Shown: one piece after another, positions 45,381 through 56,274 of the stretch
Position numbering within the stretch: position 1 is the stretch's first letter
Layout of the letters: each line of letters starts with the position of its first letter
Source of the DNA: Hyperoplus lanceolatus
Lineage: Eukaryota > Chordata > Actinopteri > Uranoscopiformes > Ammodytidae
NCBI GenBank assembly: GCA_026929865.2
Contig: CM049416.1
Location: forward strand, 5,569,501-5,633,500
Direction: 5' to 3'
Length of the DNA: 64,000 nucleotides
Program-made: the position numbers and the translations under genes
The notes under the pieces: generated by a model
Told to the model about the DNA's origin: nothing
Database searches by the model: none
What the model saw: the letters and a program-made list of their open reading frames with translations, nothing else

Positions 45381-46171
45381 CATGGCTGATCTTCATCTTA
45401 AAGTGCGCCACTGATCTTTACAGAAAATAAATTAAATTCTTTATTGAAACGACATTTACAAATATAAAAAAGGCACATCACATCCATGTTCATGTCATAC
45501 ACGAAACTGAGCAATGGCATCATATTTAACAAAAAAGAAATAACAGACAAAAAAGTGGTCATTCAGGAATAAGGGCACTACTTTGCCAGTAAAATTTAGT
45601 ATTTTTGTTCTCCATTTGCAGTCCAAACCTAATTTTTTTAAACTTTAGAACAAGTTTTAGATTAATATACATAGAATTAAAACACTGAGAATTCACACAT
45701 AAAGCTACAGCTGTTTTGCAAAGCCAGTCATTACAGCCAAGGGAAAAGCTTCTTGAGGGTTGAAAAATTAGTAGCTTTTATGTAGCCAACATTTCAGAGA
45801 CATTGCTAAATTAATTTACTAAGCTTTAGAGATGCCCACTCATGATACACATATTACACATAATAGCTTTAAATCAGCAGGCCCTAGATGGAGTGGAAAA
45901 ATCACTAAGAGGGTTTGAATCCTCAGACAGTCTTATTTCGGCTGTCTGTTAACACAGAGAAGTGACACTTGCAGGGAACTTTGACTGACCCTAAGCACAT
46001 GCAAACTTAGAGAAGTGACACTTGCAGGGAACTTTGACTGACCTTAAGCACATGTAAACTTAGAACAGAGAAAAGGTTGCAAATAGAGAAGTACACCATT
46101 ACATGACAAAACGTGCAACTGTCACAACTGACGGTTGGACACTGGGCCTCAAATACCAGATTAATCTAGCT

Positions 46172-47164
46172 CAGGGGTGTCAAACATACGGCCCGCGGGC
46201 CGGATCCCGCGACCTGTAGAGCATAAATTTCTGAGTATGTCAAAAAAAAAGCAAGTCTCTAGCCCATTCCTGTGAGGAGTTATGAATTTTTAAAGAAATA
46301 ACCGAAATGCTCACTCCTGCCGCTAGGGGGCAGCCTAAATGAAAAAGCACATTTTAGCAACGTGGTAAATGGTAAATGGCAATCCTGCTTCACCGCTATT
46401 AATGTTTCCTCCAGTGCTTTATGGCAAAGTAAAAACCAAAAAAAAAAAAAACCTTTTTATTTTTAGTACATTTTATTTTATTACTTTTTAATAAAAATAA
46501 AACTATTTTTATTTTTAGTGCTGAACAATTAATGTACTAGCAAGCGCAGTGTGTCTGCGGCTCTGTGTGCGCAAAACGAGCAGGAGCATGCTAGTGAAGG
46601 CCTACAAGATTTATTTCCTAATTTTCAATGCTGCTTTATTTTATGTTTTAAATTGGGAAAAACGAATTCCAAAACAACCAATAACCTTTGTATTTAAAAA
46701 TAAATCAAAACAGTAGAAGTTGCACTTTTATTTAATTGTATTTTGTACAGTCTGCATGTTTGCACAAAATGTGTCCCTGTACATATAGCAAACCAAATTG
46801 GACAACTGTAAGGTCAGTGCCTGTTGTATTTGTGTATTCAAATAAACAGTTGTTTATTGTTTATTAGTGCACATTGGCATCTTTGAGCAAAATACCCCCA
46901 AGATTTTTGCTGCGGCGCTGTGCGCTGCACCTCCTATTCCCATGGTCAGCAGCAACCTTTACTAAGACATTTCCTGGGGGCTACAGAGATCCCTTGTGAT
47001 CCGTGATAATGTAGGTTACAAATGTAGGCTGAGTGATAAAGCATATTACTGAAAAACAAAGTTAGGGATTTGGAGTTATTTTGCCATTATTTTACTGGTC
47101 CGGCCCACCTGAGATCAGAGAGGCTGTATGTGGCCCTTGAACCAAAATGAGTTTGACACCCCTG
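46172..47164. mobile_element. hAT MITE with 8-bp TSD
   Basis: The left end CAGGGGTGTCAAACATACGG is matched by the inverted right end ...GTTTGACACCCCTG. The 8-bp duplication ATCTAGCT lies at 46164-46171 and 47165-47172. It is inserted into the LTR-like repeat at 45830-47930. Confidence 0.9.
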
Positions 47165-47190
47165 ATCTAGCTTGATAAGGGCCCCCACAC

Positions 47191-47564
47191 TAGCCTGGCT
47201 CCGCCCGCCCGCCTACTTCCGGCCAAATTTTATTTTCCCTTCAGTAGTCAGTCTGGGTGTACAGCCCATTTCCCAGTTTTGCCGGAGATTCGACAGCCGG
47301 TCCAATCAGCGAACAGAGCGAGTGGCTGAGAACGATGACGTCGAAGTCGCGCTCCAGTTTCAGTTGCCAGAAGCCGGCTCATGACACACGTGACGACCAA
47401 ACGTTATGTGATTGGTTGGCTAATCAAGAGTGGCACTGGGCAGATCCAATAGTTTTAAACTTTAACAGACACCCGCCTCCATGAGTGAACGTTTGCCAAT
47501 TACAGCACTGCCAGACCTTCTTTACAAATTAAATTAAGTACGATGGTCTGGTAGCACCAGGCTA
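47191..47564 (-). mobile_element. 374-bp element, copy B, with 9-bp TSD
   Basis: Reverse complement of the copy at 1341-1714, exactly the same length. It is flanked by CCCCCACAC at 47182-47190 and 47565-47573. Two independent 9-bp duplications fit a Mutator-like or Merlin-like mechanism better than hAT (8 bp). It has no transposase. Confidence 0.88.
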
Positions 47565-47934
47565 CCCCCACACCCCTTGCACCCGACAACATGCACACGC
47601 AACCACTGATATCAGGAGGAGCCAGAAGATCCTCGACGAGAGCCAGTTTGGGTGGGTTACCCAGTGCTCCAACCAGACCGCGTACAGTAGAATACGTCCC
47701 ATCTGCATCATTTTTGACTTTGACCAATGGGACTCCACAAGGGGAATCCTTCATATACTTTCGCGCACCTTGTCTTACGCGCCTTTTTTCTGAGAGCTCA
47801 ACCAGGTTGAACACTCACTCTTAGGTCCGTGCACGTTTAACTGTACGAGACATCTACTCTGCTTTTGAGTGAAATAAATATCACTTTATTAACTGAACAT
47901 CTTGACTGGAAACTCCGTCCTTCATGCTATTCTT

Positions 47935-50630
47935 GTTGAAATATTTTCACAACACTACGTATGTGCTGTAGGCCTACCTATCGAGGTACTGACTTCCCTT
48001 TAGTATTTTTTTTTTTTCTGCATTATTTTTCTACTGCACTATGGCCTATTTCAGATAACTATTTTACTCTGACTAGGCCTATATTTGAATCATTGCTGCT
48101 GTTACATTTTGGGTTAATCTTTTTACATAGCCTATAGGCCTACACTGCAAACATATTCACATCACCCAGTAATGTTTATCCATAATTTATTCTAAAAAAT
48201 ACTTATTTTTCTACAATAAGTTTTAAAAATATGTCTGTGAGATGTCCATACGTTTATAATGGAACCAGACAGGCTGATTATTTATCACTTATTCTTCAAA
48301 AAACATATAGACTAGGCTACTCTCAATAATGAATAATTACTTGCTAAAATGGATTTTCAGTTATATCATAAATGAATTGGATAAAAATTGCTCTACCTTG
48401 ACCAATAAACATGAATTCACAAAATCACCTAAGAATATATGAAAGTTTTTTTCTGAAGAGAATGGTAGACCATAGGCCTACTCTTTGATAAAAATATATA
48501 AATAATATAATACATGAACTCTATACTGATAGAATATGAAAATACTGTGAATGGAAGTTGTTCTGCATAATTTATTTTACTTAATACTTTAAAGTACTGT
48601 TAAGAAACACCAACATCAATTTCCTGTACCTAATACTCTTGAGTTTTTAATGTGCTACACTGTGTGCATGTCCAATTAAATTTCCTATAAAACAACACAA
48701 GCAAACTAACTAAATAGAAACACAGGCAGGGGATACATATTTTTATTAAAATATAAATAAAATAAACTAGATACATCAAAACTAAGCAAGCATTAACATT
48801 TTGAATTAAAAATGCTATGGATAAAACAAAGGAGATGCATGAACAAATACACTCACAAAGCTTATTGCTGGCAAACCTCCAAAACTGGAAATATAATGCA
48901 ATTTAAATAACACAGAAAACATAACACATCAATTAATGAAGGTTAAATTGAATAATACAAAACCCACAAAGGTACCTGCAGAGAAACAAAGAACAGCAAA
49001 GGGGAAGAACAAAGAACAGCAAAGGGGAAGAACAAAGAACAGGCACTACAGGCAGGCGGCGGTCACACCTGCAATAGTCAGGGCTGTCAAAAAGATCCTT
49101 TCAAATACTGTTTGTTTCAGATAAAATTTACAGGGTCATCTCAAAAGACACCTTGAAGGTGTGCAGGTCCCTGTACAAGATTAAAAATCCAGAGCTGCTG
49201 GATGAGTGTGTCCCTGTTTGCTTCGTAGCCAAAACAATCTTGTGGGTTTGGTTATCTCTCTCTCCACGTTATTGAATATAACTTTTGTATTCTCTCAAGT
49301 TTTCTATTTGGAGGAGGTCCACCATTGGAATCATCAGTTTCATTGGAAATATGATTTTGGAGGAACTAACTTTACTTACACACTGAGGAACCTGGGAGGC
49401 TGGAGACCTGGCTCGAGCTATGGGAGCAGCACAAACCCATAGCAATGAATGACTGAACGAGTCATCCTTATGCACTACACATCATGAGAGAAGAGGCTTT
49501 TTCATTCAACAGATGAGCGGATGATAAAAACATATAGCACAGTGCACTGCAATAATAATAGGTTGGACATACGCTCCTATACCGGTTTGCTGTGTCAGCA
49601 TAAGCAGACTGTTGTAGGTTTGGGTGCCTTGGCTATTCCTTCTAAAGAAGATTACACTTGTTAAGCATGTGTTTAGTCACCCTTCCTTAATACTCAACTT
49701 GATCTTGACAATTATGCAAATTATTTGATGAGGCGTTGTGTCACCAACACGGTAAGCAATGTTTGAGAGACTGTGTCCATGTCAAGTGAGAACCAAATGA
49801 TTTCATCCTTCTAAATAGTCCTTGTGGAACATGAGTACAAGGCAGACAAGGCAGGGAAACAGCTCTCATGACTAGGGATGGGTATCATTACGATTATATC
49901 AATACCAGGACCAATATTGTCACCTATCCGTACCAATACTTGTTGTCAATACTAGAAGTAGATTTGATTTTGATAGAAATGACTTTACCACTTTCCTATG
50001 AAGATCAGATTTCACTAGAGATGTGCTTTCATGCTTGTTTACTGACAGATGTAAAACTTAGGGTTGAGCTTCTCAGAGAGTAACAATGAGGGTAACAACA
50101 ATATATAACAAAGAATATACTGTGCAATAATATTATGGAAATGTCGAATTTCTTTTAACAATTTTACAAACATAGAAAAAAGATCGGTTAAGGGAATACA
50201 CTATGTCCCTATGTGTACACAAGTATTTAAAATACAATGGAAAAAGGTCTGCTTTACATTCTATGCACAAAAACTTATTTACATTTTTACTACCTTTACA
50301 CACAAGGCATTTATTTGTGTGTGACTATTTACAGGTTTGTATTTACTAGTTTGCAGAGTACTGTTATAGACTAGCAACCACAAATACTCCTTATCTATCA
50401 ATCAATCTGCTAAAATTGACATGGACTAGATGCTCACAGAATTTTCACACAGCACTCTGTGCTGACTGCTGACAGTTTACAATGAATACAATAAAAAGGA
50501 TCAGATTTAAAGAATCATTTTTAAACACTACAATACTGAGCAAACAGCCCAGAGTTCACCTTAGGTTTACACTGAAGAAACACAAAAATAGTTATTACTT
50601 ATACACTGCCATTCTTTATGTACGACTTAT
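47935..50630. other. AT-rich intergenic stretch
   Basis: There is no coding signal. It holds a 21-bp tandem duplication (AAAGAACAGCAAAGGGGAAG units, 48986-49040) and one hAT-like end at 49874 (TAGGGATGGGTATCATTACG) without a partner. The 3' UTR of the SIM-motif gene may extend to an AATAAA (minus strand) near 50311-50316. Confidence 0.45.
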
Positions 50631-50639
50631 TTTCAGGAC

Positions 50640-50843
50640 TCAGTCTCTTTGCGGGTTGCTGTAGGGAGTCTGAGCCTGAGGCTCATCTTTCCCCTCAATT
50701 AGGAATCTAGATTTGTTCAGAAGTTTTAAGTGATTGGGTTTAGAAGACTCGCGAACAACAAAGCGAGGAATCAGAGGACTAGGATCTGAAGTTGCAGGTG
50801 AATGTCTCTTTTGTTGAACACATGGGGCATCAACACAGTCCAC
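50640..50843 (-). CDS. In-frame continuation of the SIM-motif ORF after a single TGA
   Basis: Directly after the TGA at 50844-50846, the same frame stays open for 66 codons to another stop (...YSNPQRD). The piece QQKRHSPATSD is a near copy of QQRTHSPETVD inside the upstream ORF (residues 282-292), at both DNA and protein level. This suggests coding ancestry, so the TGA is either a nonsense change or is removed by splicing. A 69-nt GT...AG segment (50779-50847) would remove it in frame. It could also be 3' UTR. Confidence 0.4.
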   Translation of the reverse strand: MDCVDAPCVQQKRHSPATSDPSPLIPRFVVRESSKPNHLKLLNKSRFLIEGKDEPQAQTPYSNPQRD

Positions 50844-51974
50844 TCACCATAAAGAAAACAATCTCTCCCTGTTTTCCTTTGTGTAGTTTTGTTCATCGTC
50901 GTCCTCTGTGTCAGAGTCAATGATTATTACACTCTCTATTTTTGAAATTGTCTTACCAGCCTTTTGCATAGTGTGTGAGAGTACAGAGTATGCATCCTGC
51001 ATCACGTCTTTAGACTGTGGGTCATGAGGTTTAGACGTTTCTTGTGGGGCTGGGAGTCTGTTGTTCTGGACATGTTCTGTAACACATCCACACCAACTAT
51101 CCACAGTTTCAGGTGAATGTGTTCTTTGTTGATTATACGTGGCTTCTCCTCTCTCCTCTGGGCCTGAAGACATCATTGTTTTCTGCTTTTGTAATTTTTT
51201 CTCACTTTCATCCTCTTCGTCAGAATCAATGATTATTGCATCATCTTTTGTTGAAAACATGTGTTTGTTGTTCTCATGTTGAACATGCTTAGAACAAGCT
51301 TTGGCAGTAATTAACTGTCTAAGTTTTTGCAAACACTCCAACACCAGGCTCCTGGTTTGTGCATTTGTAACATCATCTTCATCCTCTTTTTCAGACACAT
51401 AATCACGACTGTCTTCAGTTTCACAGCTGTCCTCTAGCTCATAGTAGGACTGTAGTCTGTTGTGCAGTAGAAAGCATGGCTTTGTGTCAAACACCTCAAT
51501 CTGAGAAGAAGCTGAAAGTGGGATTGGTTCTGGTTCTAGCAAAGGCACCTCACACCATCTTCGTTTTTCTCCAGTTTCACCATCATCCTGCACAACTTTT
51601 TCTTGATCAACCTGGTCTTTATCTTCTGGTTCAAATTTAAGGTCGGACACGATCATAGGTATAACTATCCAGCCATCATCCTGCTGATCATCAGTCTGAT
51701 CCTCATCTTCCAAAACAGAGGAAGGACAACATGAAACAGAGATGTGTGTCTGCAATTCCAGATGTCTCTTATGAAGACCTGCATCAGTTTCAACAGAAAC
51801 AGGCGTAACATCAAAGGTTTCTGTCGTTGGAATCAGTTCCTCATCTGAAATGATTACTGTCTTTATCTTTTGTTTCGAGTGTCCTAAAGTATCATACTTT
51901 TCATGTGCAGTCCTTAAATATGCAAGCCTTCTTAAAATAAAGTCCTTTATTTGGTCATCTGTAAGTGGTTCCAT
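50844..51974 (-). CDS. Unrecognised acidic protein with repeated SUMO-interaction-like motifs (exon or whole ORF)
   Basis: A 376-residue open frame, by far the longest non-transposon ORF here. I do not recognise the family. It starts MEPLTDDQIKDFILRRL (predicted helix). The ATG is 2 nt after a good acceptor (CTTTTGCAG/AA), so an upstream 5' exon is likely. SIM-like cores (hydrophobic run, then acidic/Ser): VIISDEE at residues 40-46, IIIDSDEEDE near 247-256, VIIIDSDTEDDD at 349-360, and a weaker WIVIPMIVSD at 102-111. SIM arrays are known from SUMO-targeted ubiquitin ligases and SUMO-body proteins, but no RING, zinc finger or enzyme domain is seen. The frame ends TTA TGG TGA; the overlapping ATG/GTGAGT looks like a splice donor. 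The same frame reopens for 66 codons after the stop. Confidence 0.6.
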   Translation of the reverse strand: MEPLTDDQIKDFILRRLAYLRTAHEKYDTLGHSKQKIKTVIISDEELIPTTETFDVTPVSVETDAGLHKRHLELQTHISVSCCPSSVLEDEDQTDDQQDDGWIVIPMIVSDLKFEPEDKDQVDQEKVVQDDGETGEKRRWCEVPLLEPEPIPLSASSQIEVFDTKPCFLLHNRLQSYYELEDSCETEDSRDYVSEKEDEDDVTNAQTRSLVLECLQKLRQLITAKACSKHVQHENNKHMFSTKDDAIIIDSDEEDESEKKLQKQKTMMSSGPEERGEATYNQQRTHSPETVDSWCGCVTEHVQNNRLPAPQETSKPHDPQSKDVMQDAYSVLSHTMQKAGKTISKIESVIIIDSDTEDDDEQNYTKENRERLFSLW

Positions 51975-52564
51975 TTCTGCAAAAGTTGAGACTTTTATCT
52001 ATGAATGTTGTGTTGTATTGAGTTCAATGTTTTACTCTGATGAAGAAGATGGGGCGGTATAAAATAATTAGAAAATCTTGAGGATTATCTTAGAGTAAGG
52101 CATACAGCAATTGGAAAGATGTCTTAGGTAAACACTGATCCTTTAAAAAGGAAATGTCTGTTATCCCTCGGTTTTGGCTGACATAAGTCATTGCTTGCTT
52201 TGCTCACCTGTGACCCCGGTTGGTGGTGGAATTCTTTAAAATATGTTGTGATTGGGTATTGGATTTCTGCCCCTGAACTGGACTATTAGCCACTCAGCCT
52301 CTCAGGATATTGAGTGGCTAACATGTTTTGTATTCCATTTGCAGGGTGAACCATTGGTACAGACGTTGCATTGATCTCAAGAAATTATGGAAGAGAAACA
52401 ACTAAACTCTGATCTTGGAACACAGGATAGGCTCCTCCTTGGCTATGTGGACATCCTGATCACATTGCATGTAGAGCAGTCTCAAGTGAGGATTTTAGTT
52501 GCGTGCATATCCAGTCTAGGAAATAAGTAAAAAATAAAAATTAGTGATTGGCTGGTTATACATC

Positions 52565-53253
52565 AGGGCTCAAGACAATGAGTGCACATGACTAGTTGGT
52601 TTAACGTTTGAACGACAGGTGACTCACTACTTGGTTACAGAATTACTAGTAAGTAAATAATTTCCCAGCACGTTTTATTTTTTTTATTTTAAGAAGATTG
52701 AAAAGCGACACGGTGAAAAGGTTAAGCTTCTGTGCAAGTGCGACAAAAGGTGTCAAAAATGAGAAAAAAAACACATGGCAGAAACCCATTCGCCTGAAAC
52801 ATAATGTCAACCTTCAATGAGACCAAGCTAGTTGTAGCAACTCGCCGCAGACTAGCATGACCACCTTTGCCACTCGAGTCTGCAATCGGTGCGATACCCA
52901 CCGGTCAGAGACATAAATTACACAGCTTATCACCAAAACAACTGCAGGGATATGCTGCCGCTATCGTTTGTTGAAGGCAAAGGCTTTCGAAGCCTAATGG
53001 GCTATATTGAGCCTGAGTACCAGTCGAAAAACTGTAATGTCCAGTTTGGAGCAGTGTCCATGACAACACAACTTAAAAATAATAAAACATTGCACCCTGG
53101 TGGTTAGATTTCTTTTTATTGCTTCTGCATAGTGATAAATGCTTCAAGACTCACAGTATGCAACACAACCTCCTTTTGATCAATATAATATCAATTGATC
53201 AACCAATTTCTTAACGTCAATGATCGATCATCGATTAGTTATGCCCATCCCTA
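52565..53253 (+). pseudogene. hAT transposase remnant (ZBED-like)
   Basis: The segment DMLPLSFVEGKGFRSLM (about 52937-52990) matches the conserved region of hAT/ZBED1-like transposases that reads D-x-x-P-x-x-x-VE-x-x-GF. Upstream, CKCDKRCQK at about 52735 may be a decayed BED finger. Stops and frame changes separate the pieces. It ends with CCCATCCCTA at 53253, the terminus of the element A family. Confidence 0.65.
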
Positions 53254-54701
53254 ATTACCACCAAAGCCACACACCATGGGAACGTGGTGTGGAACATCAA
53301 AAGAGGTTTGTTCAAACTTATAATGAAGTCAGCAAATTGAGAGATGATGAAGAAGGCTTCATACTAGGGATGGGCATAATTAATCGATCATTGCTCGTTA
53401 AGAATATTGTCGACCACGTGAAATTGTTATGATCATATAGCCGTTGTGTTACGCAGTGTGAGTCCGGCAGCACAGCAATTAGTTTCACTATGTGGCAGCA
53501 CCAAAGCAGGGTTTTTCCTGGCTCAGAATGGGCCTTTGGGGGCTCAGTACGCGACCGACTTTTTTTGGGGTCGCGACAGTAAAGGCAAACGGTTTGTGTA
53601 TTTTAAGAGGGGTGTTGGGTTGGGAGAGGGGAGTTTCTGTCCAGCTCAAGAGCATTTCAGTCAGCCTGTCAATCACTGCGTTACCATGGAGCTCACTGAC
53701 GCTTATGAAATTACAATAAACAACCTGTAGATATGAAGTCAAAATACTAATAATGACTAGGCCTACCTGTTTAATACTTTAATTGATCTAAACCATGGAA
53801 GAAGGTAGGGCTGCTCGATTATGAAAAAATCATAATCATGATTATTTTGAGTAATCACATTGTGTTATCACGATTATTAAAGACAGTTAATCATTGATTT
53901 AAGAACATTATGCATTTTTTTCTAGTAACACCATGACTTTGGACTTTAAACTAAGGCCTAATTGAACTGAAAACAGGGAGAATAGAAATAGGCTAAATAA
54001 GTGAAACATATTTTTAATAATTTAATAAAAATATGTAAAAATAAAAATAACCAGTTGTAAATGGTGTTGATAGGGCACGTCTTTTGCTAGCATTGAATGT
54101 AAGGGCATGATTTATTTATGTCATGGAGCTGGCTGGATAGGCAGTTGCATTGTAGTGTTGACAGTTGTGGTGGCAGGAGTTAAGGAGCTTTAAACTTCCT
54201 GTGTTTTTATTCATTGATTGCTTGGTCATAGACCACTATGACTCGACTTAAAGTGAATAAACAAATTGGTCGGGATGTTTAAAGGTGCAGATCAGGTCGT
54301 ATATCACTTTTCTTTCTCTCTCTGTCTCTCGGTCGCGTATGTCACGTTACTGGCGTGTCCGCGCGTGACAAATCTTGCACTTTTTTTAGTTTGTTGTGAG
54401 TCTGAAGTGTTTTCAGACAACACAATTAGTTTTACCTTTATTCTCGTCATCTAGAAGTTTTTCAAAACACCCGGCAATGCGCAACATCTCCCTTGTACTC
54501 TCTGGACTAGCCGTTAGCGAAACTATCAGGTGAGGGAGGGGCCGAGCGGAGCTCACGGCTGAAAGGGTTTGCTGAGAATAGTTGGGCTTCCGGTATGCAA
54601 CTGAGACGATAGGCAGCAAACGAGAGGAGCTCCCGGCCAATTCAGCAAAAAAACGCAAAAAAATCCTAAAGCTGCAACTCGAACTTTGAAGAATAGACGC
54701 C

Positions 54702-55724
54702 ATGAGTAATTCTAAAAGTGGAAAGGGAAAGGAGAAAAAGAAGAAAGCGGAGAAACAGACGGAAAATATGCACAACAAGGAAGAAGACGAACAGGTGCTA
54801 CGGGCTAACGCAGCGGCAGCTAGCAATGCCGACCAACCTAGCTGGGTGTCTGAGCTACAGGCTAGCTTTCATATTGGTATGAACAAGATACATGCTAAAA
54901 TTGATAAAGGCCAGCGTACAATGGACGCCAAACTGGACAAAATTGGCAAGCAAATGGAGGAGATGAAGCAAGGGCTGGATAGCCTCCGAGAGGAAACTAA
55001 TACAAAATTTGAGTCCGTGGACGTCGACATGCGGGCGCAAAAGAAAGAAATCGACATCCTAGAAGAACGTACAGTTGAGGTGGAGGAATGGACTACAGAG
55101 GTACAGGACATTCTCGCTGCTTCACTCGAACAACAAACTAAGCTTCAAGAGAAACTGTCCGACTTGGAAGGGAGGTCAAGGAGAAGCAATATTCGAATCT
55201 GGGGGCTGAAAGAAGGAGTAGAGGGAGACTCGGTCGCTGAATACGTGGACAAATTAATTCATAAGGAGCTGGGAATGTCGGAGGATATTAAACTGGATAT
55301 TCAAAGGGCGCACAGGGCGTTAGCACTGAAACCACAACCAAACAAGCCCCCGAGAGCGATTATTGTCAACTTTTTGAGGTTCGAGGTTAAAGAGAACGTC
55401 CTCAAGACGGCCTGGCGATTGCCGCTGGAAGTCGAGGGCCACCGAGTGACTTTTGATCATGACTACGCAGCAGAAGTGGCGGCTAAACGTCGGAGATATG
55501 CGGGTATCAAAAAAATTCTAAAAGAGAGGGGGATTCGATTTCAATCCCCAAGGGACACACTGAGAGTGCACTGGACTGAAGGATTCAAAGTATACAACAG
55601 CGCTCGAGACGCGGCGAGGGCGATGCGGGAGAGAGGATGGCAGGTCCCGGACCCGGGTGAGGAGAGACCGACACCGCTGCAGAGACTGGAGGCAGCGCGC
55701 AAGTGGACCAAAATCGGGAGATGA
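54702..55724 (+). CDS. LINE ORF1 protein (L1 ORF1p-like, Transposase_22 type)
   Basis: 340 residues, intact. The N-terminus is Lys/Glu-rich (KGKEKKKKAEKQ), followed by a long heptad-like coiled coil (about residues 55-155; repeated ERT/EE/LDK/MEEM patterns), expected to trimerise. Then comes an RRM-like segment beginning RSRRSNIRIWGLKEG (about 160), with RAIIVNFLRFEVKENVL, and a C-terminal domain with AAKRRRYAGIKKILKERGIRFQ. This order matches L1 ORF1p, an RNA-binding chaperone that coats the element RNA. The ATG follows a 127-nt 5' UTR. Confidence 0.92.
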   Translation: MSNSKSGKGKEKKKKAEKQTENMHNKEEDEQVLRANAAAASNADQPSWVSELQASFHIGMNKIHAKIDKGQRTMDAKLDKIGKQMEEMKQGLDSLREETNTKFESVDVDMRAQKKEIDILEERTVEVEEWTTEVQDILAASLEQQTKLQEKLSDLEGRSRRSNIRIWGLKEGVEGDSVAEYVDKLIHKELGMSEDIKLDIQRAHRALALKPQPNKPPRAIIVNFLRFEVKENVLKTAWRLPLEVEGHRVTFDHDYAAEVAAKRRRYAGIKKILKERGIRFQSPRDTLRVHWTEGFKVYNSARDAARAMRERGWQVPDPGEERPTPLQRLEAARKWTKIGR

Positions 55725-56274
55725 TCGTACGGGTGAGAATAGAGGACGTGAAGCGCCACGGTGACCGATTGGGAAAGAACATGGACACGAACACAGCTTC
55801 AAATTTATAACTCTTGAATAAAGCCTATTATTTTGTGGCTTGACGGTCCTTTCAAAAAACTGCAGTGGTGAGTAAGAAACGTTTTCTACGAGCAAACAGC
55901 TAGTACTGGTTCATTTGGGGCACAACTAAAGTGTGCACGGACTTATAAGATCATTTGTGGCAATTTTTCATTATACCAAGGGTTAAAATAATGTATGGAA
56001 AATGCACATAAAGCTCTCGGCCGGGAGCTCTGGAATTTAGATGTTGGACACTTATAGTGAGCTTGGGAGATCAACGCCTGAGGAGATCTCCGCCACTAGG
56101 GGGGCCCTCACCTACCAACAGGGAACAGGGGGACAGGTTTGAAACCCCCGAATGCCTTGGAAGTTCATGTTCTGATTGTTAAAATGTGTTTTTTAAGTTC
56201 AGCGGTTGCTGTTATTTTACATATTGTGTTCTGTGACATGTGGAGAACAGAAGAATGTTTCAAGAGGATTTACT

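Larger units (their letters stand above)
45830..47930 (-). repeat. Inverted copy of the LTR-like repeat, interrupted
   Basis: Segments 47575-47930 and 45830-46080 correspond to the first and last parts of 1-730 in reverse complement. They are separated by the hAT MITE (46172-47164) and the 374-bp element (47191-47564). Within 45950-46070, a roughly 66-bp unit (AGAAGTGACACTTGCAGGGA...) is duplicated in tandem. Confidence 0.6.

Noticed and set aside
48936-49124. Lys-rich ORF with repeated KGKNKEQQRG-like unit
   Set aside because: It derives from a short tandem duplication in AT-rich DNA.
54413-54826. 137-codon minus-strand ORF overlapping the LINE 5' end
   Set aside because: It is antisense to the LINE 5' UTR and ORF1 and crosses the insertion boundary.
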